DNA of 64,000 nt from Maylandia zebra (GCF_041146795.1 NC_135173.1:54376365-54440364), one strand, 5' to 3'; counted from the first letter of the stretch, positions 14,470 to 27,659 are shown. The notes: generated by a model not told the origin, from the sequence alone. Program-made: numbers and translations.

Positions 14470-14870
14470 TATGTATATGTTTCCACTGGGCAAATTAGAC
14501 AAAGTCACAACATCTCTTTTCATTGCTGTACAGATGACAGCAGGTGAGTGAAAAGGGCTCGCTGATGTAAGCTGTTGGATGGCACAAATGTTTCTTAACT
14601 CAATTTATTTTAACAAAAACACTTAAAGCACATTTGAATGAGTCTCCAAGCTTCATAGCCAAAATGTTGACCCCCCATATGAACCCTTTCACAGTCCAAC
14701 TGTGAAGCGTAAATCTAAGTCCTGTTTTTGCCAACATGAAGCCTTAGCTCTGCCCAATAAGACAAGGCTCACAGAATCGGTGACTTTATTAAAATCCCTT
14801 CCAAAAACACATTCCTAACGACTTTCTTATATGTTTTTCATGTGATGTTGTCTCTTTCAGTCTTCTCGAT
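14470..14870 (+). mobile_element. Decayed LINE, 3' piece (continues from 12490-12865)
   Basis: Directly after the Tc1 3' end the + strand resumes YMFPLGQIRQSHNISFHC followed by a TDDS remnant. This is the motif before and at the catalytic YADDT of Jockey/CR1/Rex1-type reverse transcriptases. The codon flow across the TA site (LGPPL...YVYMFPLG) shows the Tc1 landed inside this LINE. It is disrupted by stops. Confidence 0.7.
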
Positions 14871-15560
14871 GTCTGTCATCCTTTACTTGTCTTGCTTGTC
14901 ATTTCTGTTATTGCTTCATATGCATGGTATTCATTCATATTCACAAATGTCTGCATCGCATTCTATTAATGGTGCTTAGATTGTGTGCCAAAGCTAGTTA
15001 CTCTTGCTTTCAAAAGAGAACAGTAAGTCAAAGCAAGTCAAGTCAATTGCAAGGAAATATTTATTTGTTTCTGTTATTGTTTCATGCTTATGGTATTCAT
15101 TAATATTTGTTATTGTTCTTTGTATTTTGTTCTAGTTTCAGCTCAGTTTTATGTCTTTTTTGTTTGGTCTTAATTTGGGGGTTTCTCTTTGAATATATTT
15201 ATGCTTTCTGTTATTACAAATAGCAAACACTCAAACCAATCAGTTAAAGTTACATATAGTGTGCCACTGGGGAATGTGTCCATATTCATCTAAACATATT
15301 CTGCGAAAACAAAGAATGAACAAATTACATTATACACCTGTTTTAAGCCAATTATCGTTATTATTATTATAATACTTCGCACCTTGTTTTGTTTTGTATA
15401 TTTGTATATCTACTACACCGATCACTGTGTAGTGATCATATACCACTGACGTTTATCATGTATTCTTCAGATGAGTCTACATCTGGTCATTTGTCCTCGT
15501 GTAACCATATAAAGTAAAAAGCGTGATTTTGTAACAAGAGTCGCGCTGAAGTGGTCCCAG
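14871..15560. other. Intergenic, nothing recognised
   Basis: AT-rich DNA with no supportable gene. It may include the 3' end of the LINE. Confidence 0.4.
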
Positions 15561-15564
15561 GACC

Positions 15565-15765
15565 CGAGAGGGACAGAAAGAGCGAGAGAAAAACCCCACA
15601 AACTTGGGAAATTATGCGAACTTCCCGAGACTGAAGAAATCACTTGGATGAGTGATTGAAGGTTTCTCCCACTGAGAACTACGTCCAGATGAACAGAATC
15701 AACTTTTTGAGATTTCCTTACCCGGATGATTGGGCATGCATCAAGACATACGCACTGTAACGCTT
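15565..15765 (-). repeat. Interspersed repeat, inverted partner of 4812-5165
   Basis: The reverse complement matches the repeat near 4.8 kb over about 120 bp or more, including CATCTGGACGTAG and CACTCATCCAAGTGA. It is diverged by several point changes. The 118-residue frame on the - strand here is a repeat artefact. Confidence 0.65.
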
Positions 15766-16315
15766 CCAAAGCCTCAGACGTTGAGATCGATATTTTCCCA
15801 CTAAGTCTTACAAATGAAGGCACTTAGTCGACTAATTTTCACTAAGTCGACACATTTGGTTTGATGACTGATCAGGAGGGAAAGTCGAACGATTTTGTGT
15901 CAGGACTGCACGGAAAGTGTGCGCAAAACCAAAAACATCAGCATAAAATGTCCGCAGTTAATCTTAAAATATGGCAAATGGACTCGACTAAGTATTCTAT
16001 CAGGTGTCCTCTCAGGGCAAAAACTCTCTCTTGAATTCAATTTATTGAGTGTTTTTATTTTTATTTTTTTAGCTTATTAATTATTTGTCTATGACGGCTC
16101 TTAGACATACATTCCGGGCAACACATCATTGCCCTTTTCTGCATGTGATACACATTAATCACATGCTCCACTCAGACGGAGCGTTTTGGTGACATTAGGA
16201 GTTTTAATCAGAGCAAGATCGAGGCAGGCAGGGTTGCCTTGAAACAGCTACTGAAAGTGCTTTCTTGGTTGAACTTAAAGACACTTTAGAGGTGCTTTAC
16301 CACCCATGCATTTTA
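15766..16315. other. Intergenic with small palindromic repeat, otherwise nothing recognised
   Basis: Around 15820-15855 the words ACTTAGTCGACTAA and CACTAAGTCGACA form a short self-complementary or repeated motif, perhaps the end of a decayed transposon. No gene is supported. Confidence 0.4.
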
Positions 16316-16316
16316 T

Positions 16317-16443
<127 letters not shown>

Positions 16444-18240
16444 TAATGATAGTGGATGGTTGGATACGACCATTAATGAATCCACTCTTCCGTCTTGACT
16501 CTGTTGGGTCACTTACATTCCGAGTACATTACAGAAAAAAGAGGACTCATAAACTCATCACACAAATTAACAACTCGTAGCGTCAAAGGAGTCCAGGAAC
16601 TTTGCTAATAAAACGTCACATCTGATGTCAAGTTTCAGGATTTCCAAATGTCGGTGACTCGTGAGTCATCATCTTCTGCGCATATGGTTTCAAAACTGGG
16701 GGATAAGCTATGAAAGACTAAAATGCAAAGAGTAAAATGTAATTATTTAATGAACACAAATTCCTCTTCAGTTCATTGAAACTGATTGTGTTTGCTTGTT
16801 TGTTTTGAATTCTCTTATACGAAAGATTGGATGTTTCGAGTGTTACCTTATCATTCTTGATGAGAACAGAAATATGATCGTTACAGACCGATAATTGGTT
16901 ATTAATGTAGGTAAACTGGGCATACATTTAAAACCTATAATCGTTTTAGAAGCATCAGTCTTAGCTGTTGCAGTAATTCCTCTCATAGGCCTATTTTGCA
17001 CCGATAAATAGCACAGATGAATTTATTTGAAATCTCTAATTTTAAAAAGTTCATTTAATCATAGCGAACTTTATCTGTTGGTACAATAACAGTACACATC
17101 ATTTCAAAGAGGAAAGTGGCAAAAGTGGTAAGCAGGACCACGATCACTGGCGTAAGCAGAGATATCAGAAATACAGTTTGATCCATCCATGACAGTAAAT
17201 CATTATAAATAATGAATAATCTAAACGGGCTGGTTGGAACCTAAAGCTTTATGCGAGGATGCTAAACTGTTCAAAAATGTTGTTTCCCATATTTAAAAAA
17301 TGCCACACGCCATATTTCTGTCTGTCTGCACAGTTAAAGGAGCTTGAATCCTTGGAGGAGGTAGACGGGTAGTGTTTTGTTAATTGTGAAACAAGTTCAC
17401 CACTAGATGGCGTTAGACAAATGGGAACGTCTAAAAGGTTCGAGAGGTCCTACACAGGACCTAAGCATCTGTCAGACTTAATGAAGCACACGTTTATACC
17501 CCAAGTGGAAATTGCATTTAAAAGTCAGCTGCCTTTATTAAAACCTGAGTGATGACTTCCTTTTTTTAATTTAGAAAAATATTTAAAAATCAAATTAAAT
17601 TAACTAAATAATTTAAAAGGCTGTTTTGTTAAATGTGCGTGCTTTGTTTTTAGTTATTTGTCACGTCTGCTGTTGTTTCCTATAAAAATGGGTAAGTGTG
17701 GCAGGGTGACAACTTGTAAACTGTCACATATGGCGGTAAAGTCGGGTAAAACACAGTCCTTCGATATTCATATTTTAATAAGCCAGACATATTCATCTTG
17801 ACTTGGTTTACTGCAGCTCCCCCGAAGTAAGAAACAAATAATATAAACTAAACTATATGCTGGTAGAGTCAAACTGTATCTGCAAGGAGAACAATTAGGT
17901 TGGAAGTATAATATATATTACTGTGGGTTTTAATTGGCTTACACAAATTCTGCAGCTTCTGAAAATTTTAACTTTATTGACACCATTTTTATCACGTGTT
18001 TATACTGCTTCCTAAAACGCAGGCCGATTGATAATTTTGATCTAATAAAGAGTATAAAAAATAAATACATTAAAATAAATTTTGATAAAAAAAAAACACC
18101 TAATTGCCGCAATTCAGTGAAAATGTTGAAAATTCCAAATAATGTCCAAACACAGGCACAGATACACGTACACACACAGTGCAACGTGCTCCAGACGCAC
18201 GGCACGGCCTTCTTTCTGTGCCTTGCATGCGTGACCCGTG
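16444..18240. other. Upstream flank of foxd1, no gene
   Basis: AT-rich non-coding DNA. Short frames such as that at 17934-18245 show no recognisable domain. It contains a CTCF-like motif at about 17399-17414, listed separately. Confidence 0.5.
17399..17414 (+). promoter_or_regulatory. CTCF-like motif
   Basis: CCACTAGATGGCGTTA matches the CTCF core consensus (CCASYAGRKGGCRS) at nearly every position. It lies about 1.4 kb upstream of the inferred foxd1 TATA box. This is a motif match only. Confidence 0.45.
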
Positions 18241-18420
18241 ACTGATTCGAGTTAACAGCTGACTCTTTTCCATTGCAAATGGCTCGCGGATAATCTAGAT
18301 AACTACCGGATCACGCAAACCGAGCTGCCTGAGTATGGTGCAGCAGACTCTGACAAAGGCTGTCTGATAAGAAATGTAAATATCGTGGGTGGGGGGCGTG
18401 TATTTCACGCCTTTATGATT
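18240..18420 (+). promoter_or_regulatory. Candidate foxd1 proximal regulatory block
   Basis: High-complexity DNA about 400-570 bp upstream of the foxd1 TATA box. It holds CATTGCAAATGG (octamer or C/EBP-like), CTAGATAAC and CTGATAAG (GATA-like), GACAAAGGC (SOX/TCF-like) and a GGGTGGGGGGCGTG KLF/SP-like stretch. The function is inferred. Confidence 0.35.
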
Positions 18421-18810
18421 TTATATATACATCGCTGCGTAGTTTGTTTGGAAATTAAAAATCCAGATGTTGCCTCCAATAATTTATGTTATTCGGTAAC
18501 TTAACAAAGTTCAACAAAGAAAAAAAAATGCTTGTCAAAATATCCTCTCGACCACACCACCGATTAGACTTTTCTAAAGATTTTTTAAAAAAATGTTGAA
18601 AACATTGCGTGGAATAAAAGCTTTAGATTAGTTATGTGTGGAGTGTAGGCCACCGTGAATGGCCACTAAAAAGGATGCAGGCCACACCAAACTTTTTTTT
18701 TCCATAAAAACACTCATAGCTCATTTTCAGTCCCTTTTTTGTGATTGAATTTGTTCCTCTCTTTTCATTCGCCGTGCTGACGTTTCCTCGCCATGTGATC
18801 AGAGCAGTAG

Positions 18811-18818
18811 TATAAATA
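18811..18818 (+). promoter_or_regulatory. foxd1: foxd1 TATA box
   Basis: TATAAATA, about 318 bp before the foxd1 ATG, would place the start site near 18840 and give a 5' UTR of about 290 nt. There is no competing TATA box closer to the ATG. Confidence 0.65.
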
Positions 18819-18963
18819 CCGCGAGAAGGTCCGCCCCTTGTTTGATTCAGGTTTGGCCCTTTTGCAGGTTTCACAGCACAGTTTCTCAGCCTGCCATCGA
18901 CGGGGGTCGCTCCTCATAGTTGTTGATTTTTTTTTTGGGAAAAAGGAAACAGCCTGTAAACAT

Positions 18964-19050
18964 ATGGAAATAGCGACAAAACGGAGGGACAATTCTCACC
19001 GGTGGCGAAGCGTGCTCCTCTCATCTCCCCCTCCTCATACGAGTTGCTGA
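18964..19050 (+). other. Upstream ORF in the foxd1 5' leader
   Basis: ATG at 18964 (catATGg) opens a 28-codon frame ending in TGA at 19048-19050, 78 nt before the main ATG. If the TATA-driven start is right, it lies in the mRNA and could reduce foxd1 translation. The peptide has no recognisable domain. Confidence 0.5.
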
Positions 19051-19128
19051 AGAGGGAGGAAAGGGACAGCTTGTGCATCTCACGGTCTTCCTCATCTGGC
19101 GTCGGAGGGGCACGGCCGTGCGTGAGCC

Positions 19129-20175
19129 ATGACTCTGAGCTCAGAGATGTCGGATGCCTCCATCCTTTCGGAAGAGACCGACATAGACGTGGTCGGAGAA
19201 GGCGAGGATGGAGACAGCCAGACGCGCTCCTACGTGGATGAAGTAGCGCAGATGCACGACGGTATCCTCCTGGCCGGCTCTCCACCTCCGTGCCTGGACA
19301 GCTCCACCTCTTCAAGGGATACCTACAAGCCGGCGGGCAAGAACACCCTGGTGAAGCCACCTTACTCCTACATCGCCTTAATCACCATGGCCATTCTTCA
19401 GAGTCCCAAAAAGAGGCTCACTCTCAGCGAGATCTGCGACTTCATCAGCAACCGCTTCCCGTACTACAGGGAGAAGTTCCCGGCCTGGCAGAACTCCATC
19501 AGGCACAACCTATCCCTCAATGACTGCTTCGTTAAGATACCGAGGGAGCCCGGGAACCCAGGGAAAGGCAACTACTGGACTTTGGACCCGGAGTCGGCTG
19601 ATATGTTTGACAACGGAAGCTTTCTGAGGCGGAGGAAACGCTTCAAGCGGCAGCAGACTCAAGACCTGCTGCGCGAGCACAACACTTTTCTGCCCGCGGC
19701 CGCTGCCTATGGCTACGGACCGTACGGCTGCGGGGGATACGGCATCCAGCTCCAGTCCTACCACGCACACTCTGCGCTTTTTGCTTTCCAGCAGCAGCAG
19801 CACCCGAGGCATTCACACTCACACTCGGGGACCATTATCCCTGCACCGTCCCTGATGCCCACCAGCACTACCACGGACTTAACCAGAAGTAGATTTTATC
19901 CCCAGCTCAGCTCCAGTCTGGGCTCAGCCGGCGTGCAGGCAACATCACCGGTCCAGAAATCGAGCTCCCCGGTGCAGCGGTCCCCCTTCTCCATAGAGAG
20001 CATCATCGGAGGGTCTCTTAGCCCCTCCAGGACTTCTCCTGTCGTTGTCCCAGTCTTACCGTCCTCTCTGGGGCCTGCAGTGACCAGCCAGTCGCAGACC
20101 ATACATCCTGGAGCTGTTTTACATCCGGTTGAAAACTTTCCGAGCAGAGTTGTCAGCGGCACTAGCGCCTGTTAA
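19129..20175 (+). CDS. foxd1: foxd1: forkhead box D1 transcription factor, single exon
   Basis: Intronless 348-residue ORF. The N-terminus ([10 protein letters not shown], then acidic [14 protein letters not shown]) is typical of FoxD1/FoxD proteins and supports this ATG (gagccATGa) over Met7. The forkhead DNA-binding domain spans about residues 76-170: it opens [14 protein letters not shown], the recognition helix lies in [13 protein letters not shown] (122-134), and it closes in the basic RRRKRFKR stretch. After a His- and Gln-rich linker (about 210-235), FSIESII at 287-293 fits the eh1 Groucho/TLE-binding motif. FoxD1 is known in vertebrates for temporal retina, forebrain and kidney stroma development. 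Assignment to D1 rather than another FoxD paralogue rests on the sequence plus the btf3/ankra2 neighbourhood. Local GC is clearly higher than in the flanks. Confidence 0.95.
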   Translation: MTLSSEMSDASILSEETDIDVVGEGEDGDSQTRSYVDEVAQMHDGILLAGSPPPCLDSSTSSRDTYKPAGKNTLVKPPYSYIALITMAILQSPKKRLTLSEICDFISNRFPYYREKFPAWQNSIRHNLSLNDCFVKIPREPGNPGKGNYWTLDPESADMFDNGSFLRRRKRFKRQQTQDLLREHNTFLPAAAAYGYGPYGCGGYGIQLQSYHAHSALFAFQQQQHPRHSHSHSGTIIPAPSLMPTSTTTDLTRSRFYPQLSSSLGSAGVQATSPVQKSSSPVQRSPFSIESIIGGSLSPSRTSPVVVPVLPSSLGPAVTSQSQTIHPGAVLHPVENFPSRVVSGTSAC

Positions 20176-20835
20176 ATGTCTTAACTCCAAACTTTTCAAG
20201 ACACTTAAAAAAAGAGACAGCAACCTAAACAAAAACGCCCCTCTTTGAAGGTAGGATTATTTTTGTATGTTTGTTTTGCTAGCACGCAGCTGAATGATGG
20301 ACATGCAGAACACTATTTGTGCCTATATATTCATGCTGTTCATGAAGATATATTTATGTTCATTATTTTTGTTTGTTTATTTCGGTGTGAATCAGACTTT
20401 CGACCACGAATTTAACTTTCCAGCCTTTTTTTTTTCCCTACCATGAAGTGATTCGTTTTCAGTCACTGTATAAAGGCGTCTCAGGATAACGGACAGGTTA
20501 CAAACGATCACGTGTCTGAAACAGGCTTATAATGTATTTGTGTCAAACACATCAATGTTTTCTATCAGCCAATCAAAGCGACCTTTTTTGAAGGTTTTGA
20601 TTTGATGTTTGTATTAAAGAGAAACGCAGAGCAAAGTCATACATTTATAATAATATGCAGTGTTTATTTCAGTAATTAAACCTTGTACATTTTTGGCAAG
20701 TATTGTGTAATTCAAGTGTGATATTTTTACACAGTTTATTGTTTTGTTTTTTTCCAACAAGAATAAATTTCGTTTTGCAAAAAAAGAAGAAAAAAAGCAA
20801 TTTGTTTGGAAATAAATTTATGAATTGATGTTGAG
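20176..20835 (+). other. foxd1: foxd1 3' UTR with two AATAAA signals
   Basis: AATAAA hexamers at 20762-20767 and 20811-20816 offer two possible 3' ends and a UTR of about 600-650 nt. The intervening DNA is AT-rich. Confidence 0.6.
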
Positions 20836-23226
20836 CTTTCTTGGCGGTTACTGTTGAAACAGACGTGTTGCTGATGTTGTGTCTTTACACTGCGGATGTG
20901 TTAACTATAACTGTATGATCCAAATATAGTAACCACTGAATGGCTTTAAGAAACACACACAACTCTTTATAACACACACACACATGTGCGTGCCAGTCAG
21001 ATAATATTTACAAATGCATTAAATCTGACTGCACTCTAAAGTCATTGCTGTGCCCTTTGGAACATGCGCACACAGGGCCTGCCGGTCCATCTGACCTCTT
21101 TCACACTCATCCTCGTAATTACAGTGAGCGGACAGGAGTGTGTCGTAGGGGTGAGACAGGGGCTGTATTTCTGCCTGCTTCAGCTCAGCGATTATCCCGG
21201 TGCTGGTGTCGACAGGCGGCCTGGGCTCTTGAGCAAACACTACTCATCCAGAATTTCATTATCTGCTCGTATTAGACCCGAGAGAAAAATGAAATGTTGC
21301 TCCTGAAGTCAACAGCGCTCACGATGTTTCGGAGGTTAGAATCACCTTTAATCCACTCACCGTTTTCAGTGTTTGACAGTCTTAATGCAACTTTATTTGC
21401 CCCACACGCAAGAACCCACTAACACATGGATCCAAGCAGACTGTGTTGTTTTTAAATACACAGGTAATTTAATTTGACACTTGAAAGAAAAGAAGAAAAA
21501 GCCTTCCCAAGCACCTGCGCTGTCGTGATGCTGTGTCTGTCGGAGCTGTGCTTTTTAAAATTTTTATAAGCTTTCATAATGTTGCCTGTACTGTACAGCC
21601 CTGCTGCTTCCGTGACTGTAAGTGCGTTTGCCTCCCTTTATTCAAAGCAACGTGTGTGTGCGTGTGTGTAGTAGAATGGCTAAATTGGTGCAGCGCTTAG
21701 AGCCAGTTCACTAGGCCACGAGAGAACAGCTATTGCGTGATGATGTAACACGCAATGAGAGAAAAAGGTACACGCACGCGCTTACACTCTGGAGAGTGAG
21801 AGTGACTATAGCAGGGAAGGAGGTCAATTGTACTGTGTGGGCTTGTTTACAAATACAGGAGGTTAAACAGCGAAAATGAAGAGATGAGCATGATGTAAAA
21901 CATTATAATAACGCATGTACTCGAGATTGTGTCTGCTGAGCAGTGGCTTGTAATTAAGGCCTACAGGGTTTAAATAGCATCTGTCTATACGGCCTGTAAT
22001 ATATATATATAATATCCGGGTATTCAAAGCAGATTTTTACACCAAATGTGTGTTTGAGTTTCCTTCTCATGGGTCTGCACGCCGTGTTTGACATTAGACA
22101 TCCCTATTCTACAGGATTTTATTTGAATAATACTAAACTCACTACAGTTAAGCTGCTGTTCTTTTTTAACATAGTTTCTCTGCACATTTGCTCTGCCGAT
22201 TAACGTTAAGAGTTCTTCTTTTAGAGACTAAGAGTGAATCCAAACTATGCAACAGGGCTCCGTTATAATTTAGAAATTGCATTCATAGGAAGAATTTATC
22301 CTTGTATTCAGGGCACTATACTTGAAAAATGACACTGTTTTAATTACGATAATATTACAGATATACACACATATATATGGTAATATATACATGAGTATAA
22401 TTTTGCCAGTTATGTCAAAAATACAGTGATTCTCAAGAGAAGCTGCTACATAAAGACGCCAGATGGTAATTTATCTATTTATCTAATAGTAAAGTGTGCA
22501 CTGATTTTCCTGGTTAAGGTAGTTCATGAAAAATTAATATCTACGCGTTAAATTGAAAATTAAATTTTACGATGTTAAGCAGAATAATGATTTTTTTTTT
22601 TTAAAACACTAGAAACTTCTGTTGCTAACTCACTACTTTGGCTCCAGTGCCGCCATAATAATAAAAATGCCAAATAATATATAAAAGAAAGCGTAAGAGA
22701 CTGATCAGAAAGTTTGCTGTCTATGTAAAATAAAAGAAAAAGAAAAAAGAAAAGTAATTGACAGTGGTACTCTTCGGGAGAAAAAGAATAGTTGAATCGC
22801 TTAAGAGAGAGAGAGAGAAACGTTTTCTAAAGCTTATTTTGTGGATCAAGTAGCCGAACTCAGAAATGATCTCAATGAATGTTTTGCGATGATCTGCAAC
22901 AGCAGCACACAGTCCTGCAGTTGTGTTAAAGAAGGGTCTTTTCACGAAATGTCACGGATCATGTGGTCATCAGCCTCCGTGAGCATGACTGAAGCTCAGT
23001 TTAGCAGCCGATACTTGGGGGTCACAGGTCATGAGGAGAGGGGATAAAGCAAAAACACTCAGCCCATAAAAGACACTAAAACTTTGGGAACATGCGTAAA
23101 AGCCATTCAGCGCAGTGATAATAATCTATAATTCAAAGGAAGTAAGGACACTTAACGACTTCTGTTTAAGATGACCAATAAGTTGTTTCGCTCACTCTCA
23201 ACCTCGACATTTCAGACAGCAGACTA

Positions 23227-23228
<2 letters not shown>
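20836..23228. other. Gene-poor DNA downstream of foxd1
   Basis: No coding region or transposon is supported. Short GT and AT stretches occur (about 21651-21669 and 21999-22011). Confidence 0.5.

Positions 23229-23304
<76 letters not shown>
23229..23304. repeat. Microsatellite (CA)38
   Basis: Uninterrupted CA repeat of 76 bp. Confidence 0.98.
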
Positions 23305-23305
<1 letters not shown>

Positions 23306-23597
23306 GGGAGTGCAGCACAGCTACTCTGAAAGGTCATATCGGATTTGAGGTGAAAACCTGATGTAAAATAAGATTCATAGTCAGTTGTATTGGGATAAAA
23401 TGTGTTTTGCAACCGTACAAAATAAAACAGACACGACAGAACAGTTGGAAAGAGAAAAATATAAGCGTTTGATAATATTCAAGAGGCCTTTATTAATTAT
23501 TATTAATTATCTAAACGGAATGTAAGAAGCATTTTGTCCTTTGATTAAAAATAATAACAAAGTTTATATCAAAAAATCAAAAAATAAGTTCAAACTG

Positions 23598-23602
23598 TAT
23601 AC

Positions 23603-23676
<74 letters not shown>
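23598..23676. repeat. Microsatellite (ACAT)n(AT)n
   Basis: Four ACAT-type units followed by about 30 AT units. Confidence 0.97.
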
Positions 23677-23679
<3 letters not shown>

Positions 23680-24617
23680 TCATGTTTTTCATGTTTTAAT
23701 TTGTAAAATGTGAAATTATTTATATCCCATCTGCGTGAAGCCTTGCCAGAAGTCTTTTGTTGTCAATGAGGGAAAGAACGTTGTTAACGCGTGTATGTGT
23801 GTGTTTCCATATAGTAAAAATCACCTCTATCACTATTTTGTAATTATGTTTTTAAAAAAAAAAGTTTAAAAAAGACGTTGTTAACCTCTATAAGACAATA
23901 TATTAGAAAGACTGTCTTCTACCAGTTTCTATTTATGTTAAATGCCAAAAAATAAAGAAAGAAATAAGGAAAATATGCTGATTAAAAGAATCATTAAAGA
24001 TTCTGAATTAAAAGCACATAAAACATTTTTTTTAAGTTTTTCAGATATTAAATTAAGTATTTACAAGATTTCATTAGATTTTTATTTAGCATCTGATATA
24101 AATGAAGGAAAATGAACAACCCATTTATTAGAAAATGTGGAAAAAGGACACACTTTGTGATCAAAATCACAGTAAATGTGAAAGTGTGAAACTCAATTTC
24201 GACTCTTGATCGTTAAATTATGTTTTCGAAATTCTAAGAACAACTTGCCTGAAGCTTGTGGTATCTGCAGATGTGAAGACAGATGTGTATAAAAAAAAAA
24301 AACTAAGTAAAATACAAAAAAAAAATTAAAAATAAGATTGCTTGGAAAAGTGGGGAGTTTAAGGAGCAATGTAAAAAAAAGTGAATACCTCCCAGGAGGT
24401 GCAGAATCTCTCCATCTGCTATTCAGTGTATGGCACAGTGGCTACACTTATCCACTCTCTCTAAAAGGAGCTCCGCTTTCCACCCCATTAAAAAGTTTGG
24501 GAACTAATGCCACCCCTGAATACTACCCTAATTAGAGGCTGCTCAGAATTGCAAGGACCTGCTACACAAGAGTGGCTTTGGGAGAAATTCTGCTTTTCCC
24601 CTTTTGTAATGACATCG
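23677..24617. other. Gene-poor DNA, nothing recognised
   Basis: AT-rich with A runs at about 24291-24302 and 24318-24327. No feature is supported. Confidence 0.45.
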
Positions 24618-24721
<104 letters not shown>

Positions 24722-27655
24722 AGCAGAACAAAGCTTTTTATAATTTTTTAAGCTCTTTTGATGCCATCCTACAGATCCAAATTGGTGGTGAAAATCCAGT
24801 GATGAGCACACACGATGAGACTTTCAGTTACAGTAACAGCTATAGAGATGCATGAGGTGCTGTTTGACAGAGGAATTAAAGACTCTGGCTCCAGGCCACG
24901 TCGCTCCAGACAGGCCAGGGAGGAACTCTGAGCTTTCACCACTTCATGAAGTGCAAGCTTACAAGTCCTTGCACATAATTTATTTAGCTGAAGACTTTTC
25001 AGGGGTGTTTTTATTTGTTCTACATCTTGCCTGTCTCACCTCAGTGTGAACCCACCGATCCGGGATCTGCTGCAGAATTATGTTGCCTGCCTCTCACCGC
25101 ATTTTTCACTTTCTTTTCTTTTTTCTTTTTTAAGTACTGCACGTGTTTGCTTTGGCATGTTATCCACTCGTGCAAACAACTAGGATCCGTAGCTTATCCA
25201 TCACGCTTGTGCAGAATGTGATGATAAAATAACAGGCGGCTTGAAACAAACCATTTGTTGCAGCAGGATTTATTATTCTGTCCACTTGAAATAAAGTACA
25301 GAGGTTACCTAGACTTCTCCTACTTAGGTTACAACAATAAATAGAACAAAAATTGGCTACCCCCAGCATCTCCGCCAAGTCTCCAATCTTGGTCATTCCA
25401 AATACCTCTGAGTCCAGCAGCTGTGTGATGTCACTGCAACATCCGCTGACGGTTTGCATCCTACACATCATTAAGCATCGTTGCATTGCCTTTCAAAGGG
25501 TACTTCCAAAGAAGCATTGCTCGCCTACCAGCGTCAGGCCTGATTAGTTACATGCAACAACGCCTTTTGGTCATAAACACTTCACCGAGCTCCAGAAGCC
25601 CGTTCATCATCATGACGCCCACAGGTAATCCACACCAATGGCTGCAGCTGACACAAGGCAGACCCCAAACATTTCCTCTGAGCAGAACCTGCCTCTAAAC
25701 ACAGTCTGCCGCTGCACACAGCAAAATATCCCAACATTTTTTGTTCATGTACATCCTGCACTTTTGTATATGCATGTGTGTAAATTGGTGGAAGGGGTAA
25801 ATTTAGCAGGTGGGGTGTAATTCAAACTTTGAGTTTGAACTTTCAGTCCTCGTTTTCTGCATCATGTCATTGATTTTGCAGCTATGATGGCCTTGTCACT
25901 CAAAAGAAAGAAAGAAAAGAAAAGACACATTAAAACTGGAAGCCACACATGTAGGACCATTTGCTACTTAGCTTCTTGTCTAAATCTCCTCCCCAGATCA
26001 TTTTCCTCAGTTTCTACATATCTTTTCCTTCCATCCTCCTTTCTAGCTCTAGCTTCATTGACTCAACCACAAAGTGTCTATAAGGCAGATGCCTTAGATC
26101 TCTAAGAGGAACAGGGAGACGCTGGAGCTGAATATTTAAGTGGTTGATTCAAGTCACCGCACCCCTCTCTGTGTCGCCGTATCTTCTCAAGCTTTTGGAG
26201 GTCTGCCCAAATCTGCCTAAGCATTTGACAGACGTGCTATTCTCACACAGCAATGGATCAACCCCACAATTAGATCCAGAGATGTTAGGGTACAAACACA
26301 CAAGCCCTGCAACTCATGGATACGGTCCTTGCTGAAATGTATGCCACATTAAACTATCATTCCCTGCAACATATTAAGAGTCTGAGCTCTGATTCCCCGA
26401 TCACACACTTCATGGTTTTATGGTCGGAAGTTCCCTTAAAAAAGGCATATTCTTTATTTGTTAAAGGTCTTCAAAATCACAACTCGGTAAGAGCAAAAGA
26501 TTGAGCATCAACACAGCTTATGCATGGGTGCGCAAACAGCTTTCAGGTGTCTCCTATCAATGAAATATAATCATCTTAGAGAACTTTTCCGAAATCTTTA
26601 TGAAATTCAAGAAAAGTTTTAACCAAATCTTTTTCCTTTGCCTTCTTTTTCTTCCACAGGTTTGATTCTCTAAAACAGGGGAATGAAAGTGCATAAATGC
26701 CGTATTCGGTTCTGATCTTTGCGCCAGTGTTAAAACTCCCATGAATTTTTTTGAACGGCAAGATCACACCAAAGTAGAAAAAAAATTTCTGTTTTATTTG
26801 ATATTTCCTCCCAAGGCAGCAGGAACTTCCTGTGCTCCGTCACAACATTTTCAGGAGCCTCTATCAAAGTATAGCTTCACCGTCGGGGGTGTCCAGCAAC
26901 CCCTGTGCTTCAGGGTGGTCAATTCAACCATTTCTGGTGGCTCCACTGGCTGGTAACTGAATACATATTCAGAGCTCAGCAGACTTACTGACATCTAGAC
27001 TACCGACATCTACTTCTTGTGTTAGTGCAGGCTAAATTTACCATCTGAATCCTAATGTAGTTTTGCCGCTAATGTAAGCTAAATACACTCGATCAGGGCA
27101 AAAAAATTAAATAAAAAATCTGCACTGCTACTCAATTCACACAAAGTGCAACAGTTCACAAAGCAGTGAGAGAGGTCCATCTTGTGTGTTTACTGAATTA
27201 TCATAATCTCAACTTGCTTTCTGTATCCCATTTGAATCTACAGTTACTCTGGGGGAGGGAGGGGTCCACATGTTTTATCTCCAATGCTTAGAGTGCCTCA
27301 CTTATGATTCCATTTTGCCCTCTCGTACATGGCTAAGCTGGAAAAGTGGCTTTTACACTCCCACATACCCTCTGTGCACACGCACTCCTAAATGCGAAAA
27401 CCAAGACTAATTACCACCATCAAATAATGGTAATTCAGTGCGATCATTATACAAGCGGTCTTCTCCAAACAGCAAAATATCTCTTTTACCAGGAATCACT
27501 TAAGTTACTCTGTCAGTAACATGCTGATGGCATGGCCACTGGTCAAAGGCACTAATTACCAGCTACTAATTACTTTCATTTGTATGAATTTGTATTTCTA
27601 AGCTGTACACACAACAGGTTATAAACAATGACACAGAGGATATACAGTAATCATA
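24722..27655. other. Gene-poor DNA, nothing recognised
   Basis: Many short open frames with no domain, splice pattern or recognisable homology. I see no transposon here. Confidence 0.45.
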
Positions 27656-27659
27656 CACA

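Noticed and set aside
18914-19360. 148-codon frame on the - strand
   Set aside because: Antisense to the foxd1 leader and N-terminus; GC-rich composition explains its length.
19510-20162. 100- and 88-codon frames on the - strand
   Set aside because: Shadows of the foxd1 coding region.
23229-23304. Microsatellites and short regular repeats as CRISPR arrays
   Set aside because: They have no unique spacers, and the genome is clearly a vertebrate one.
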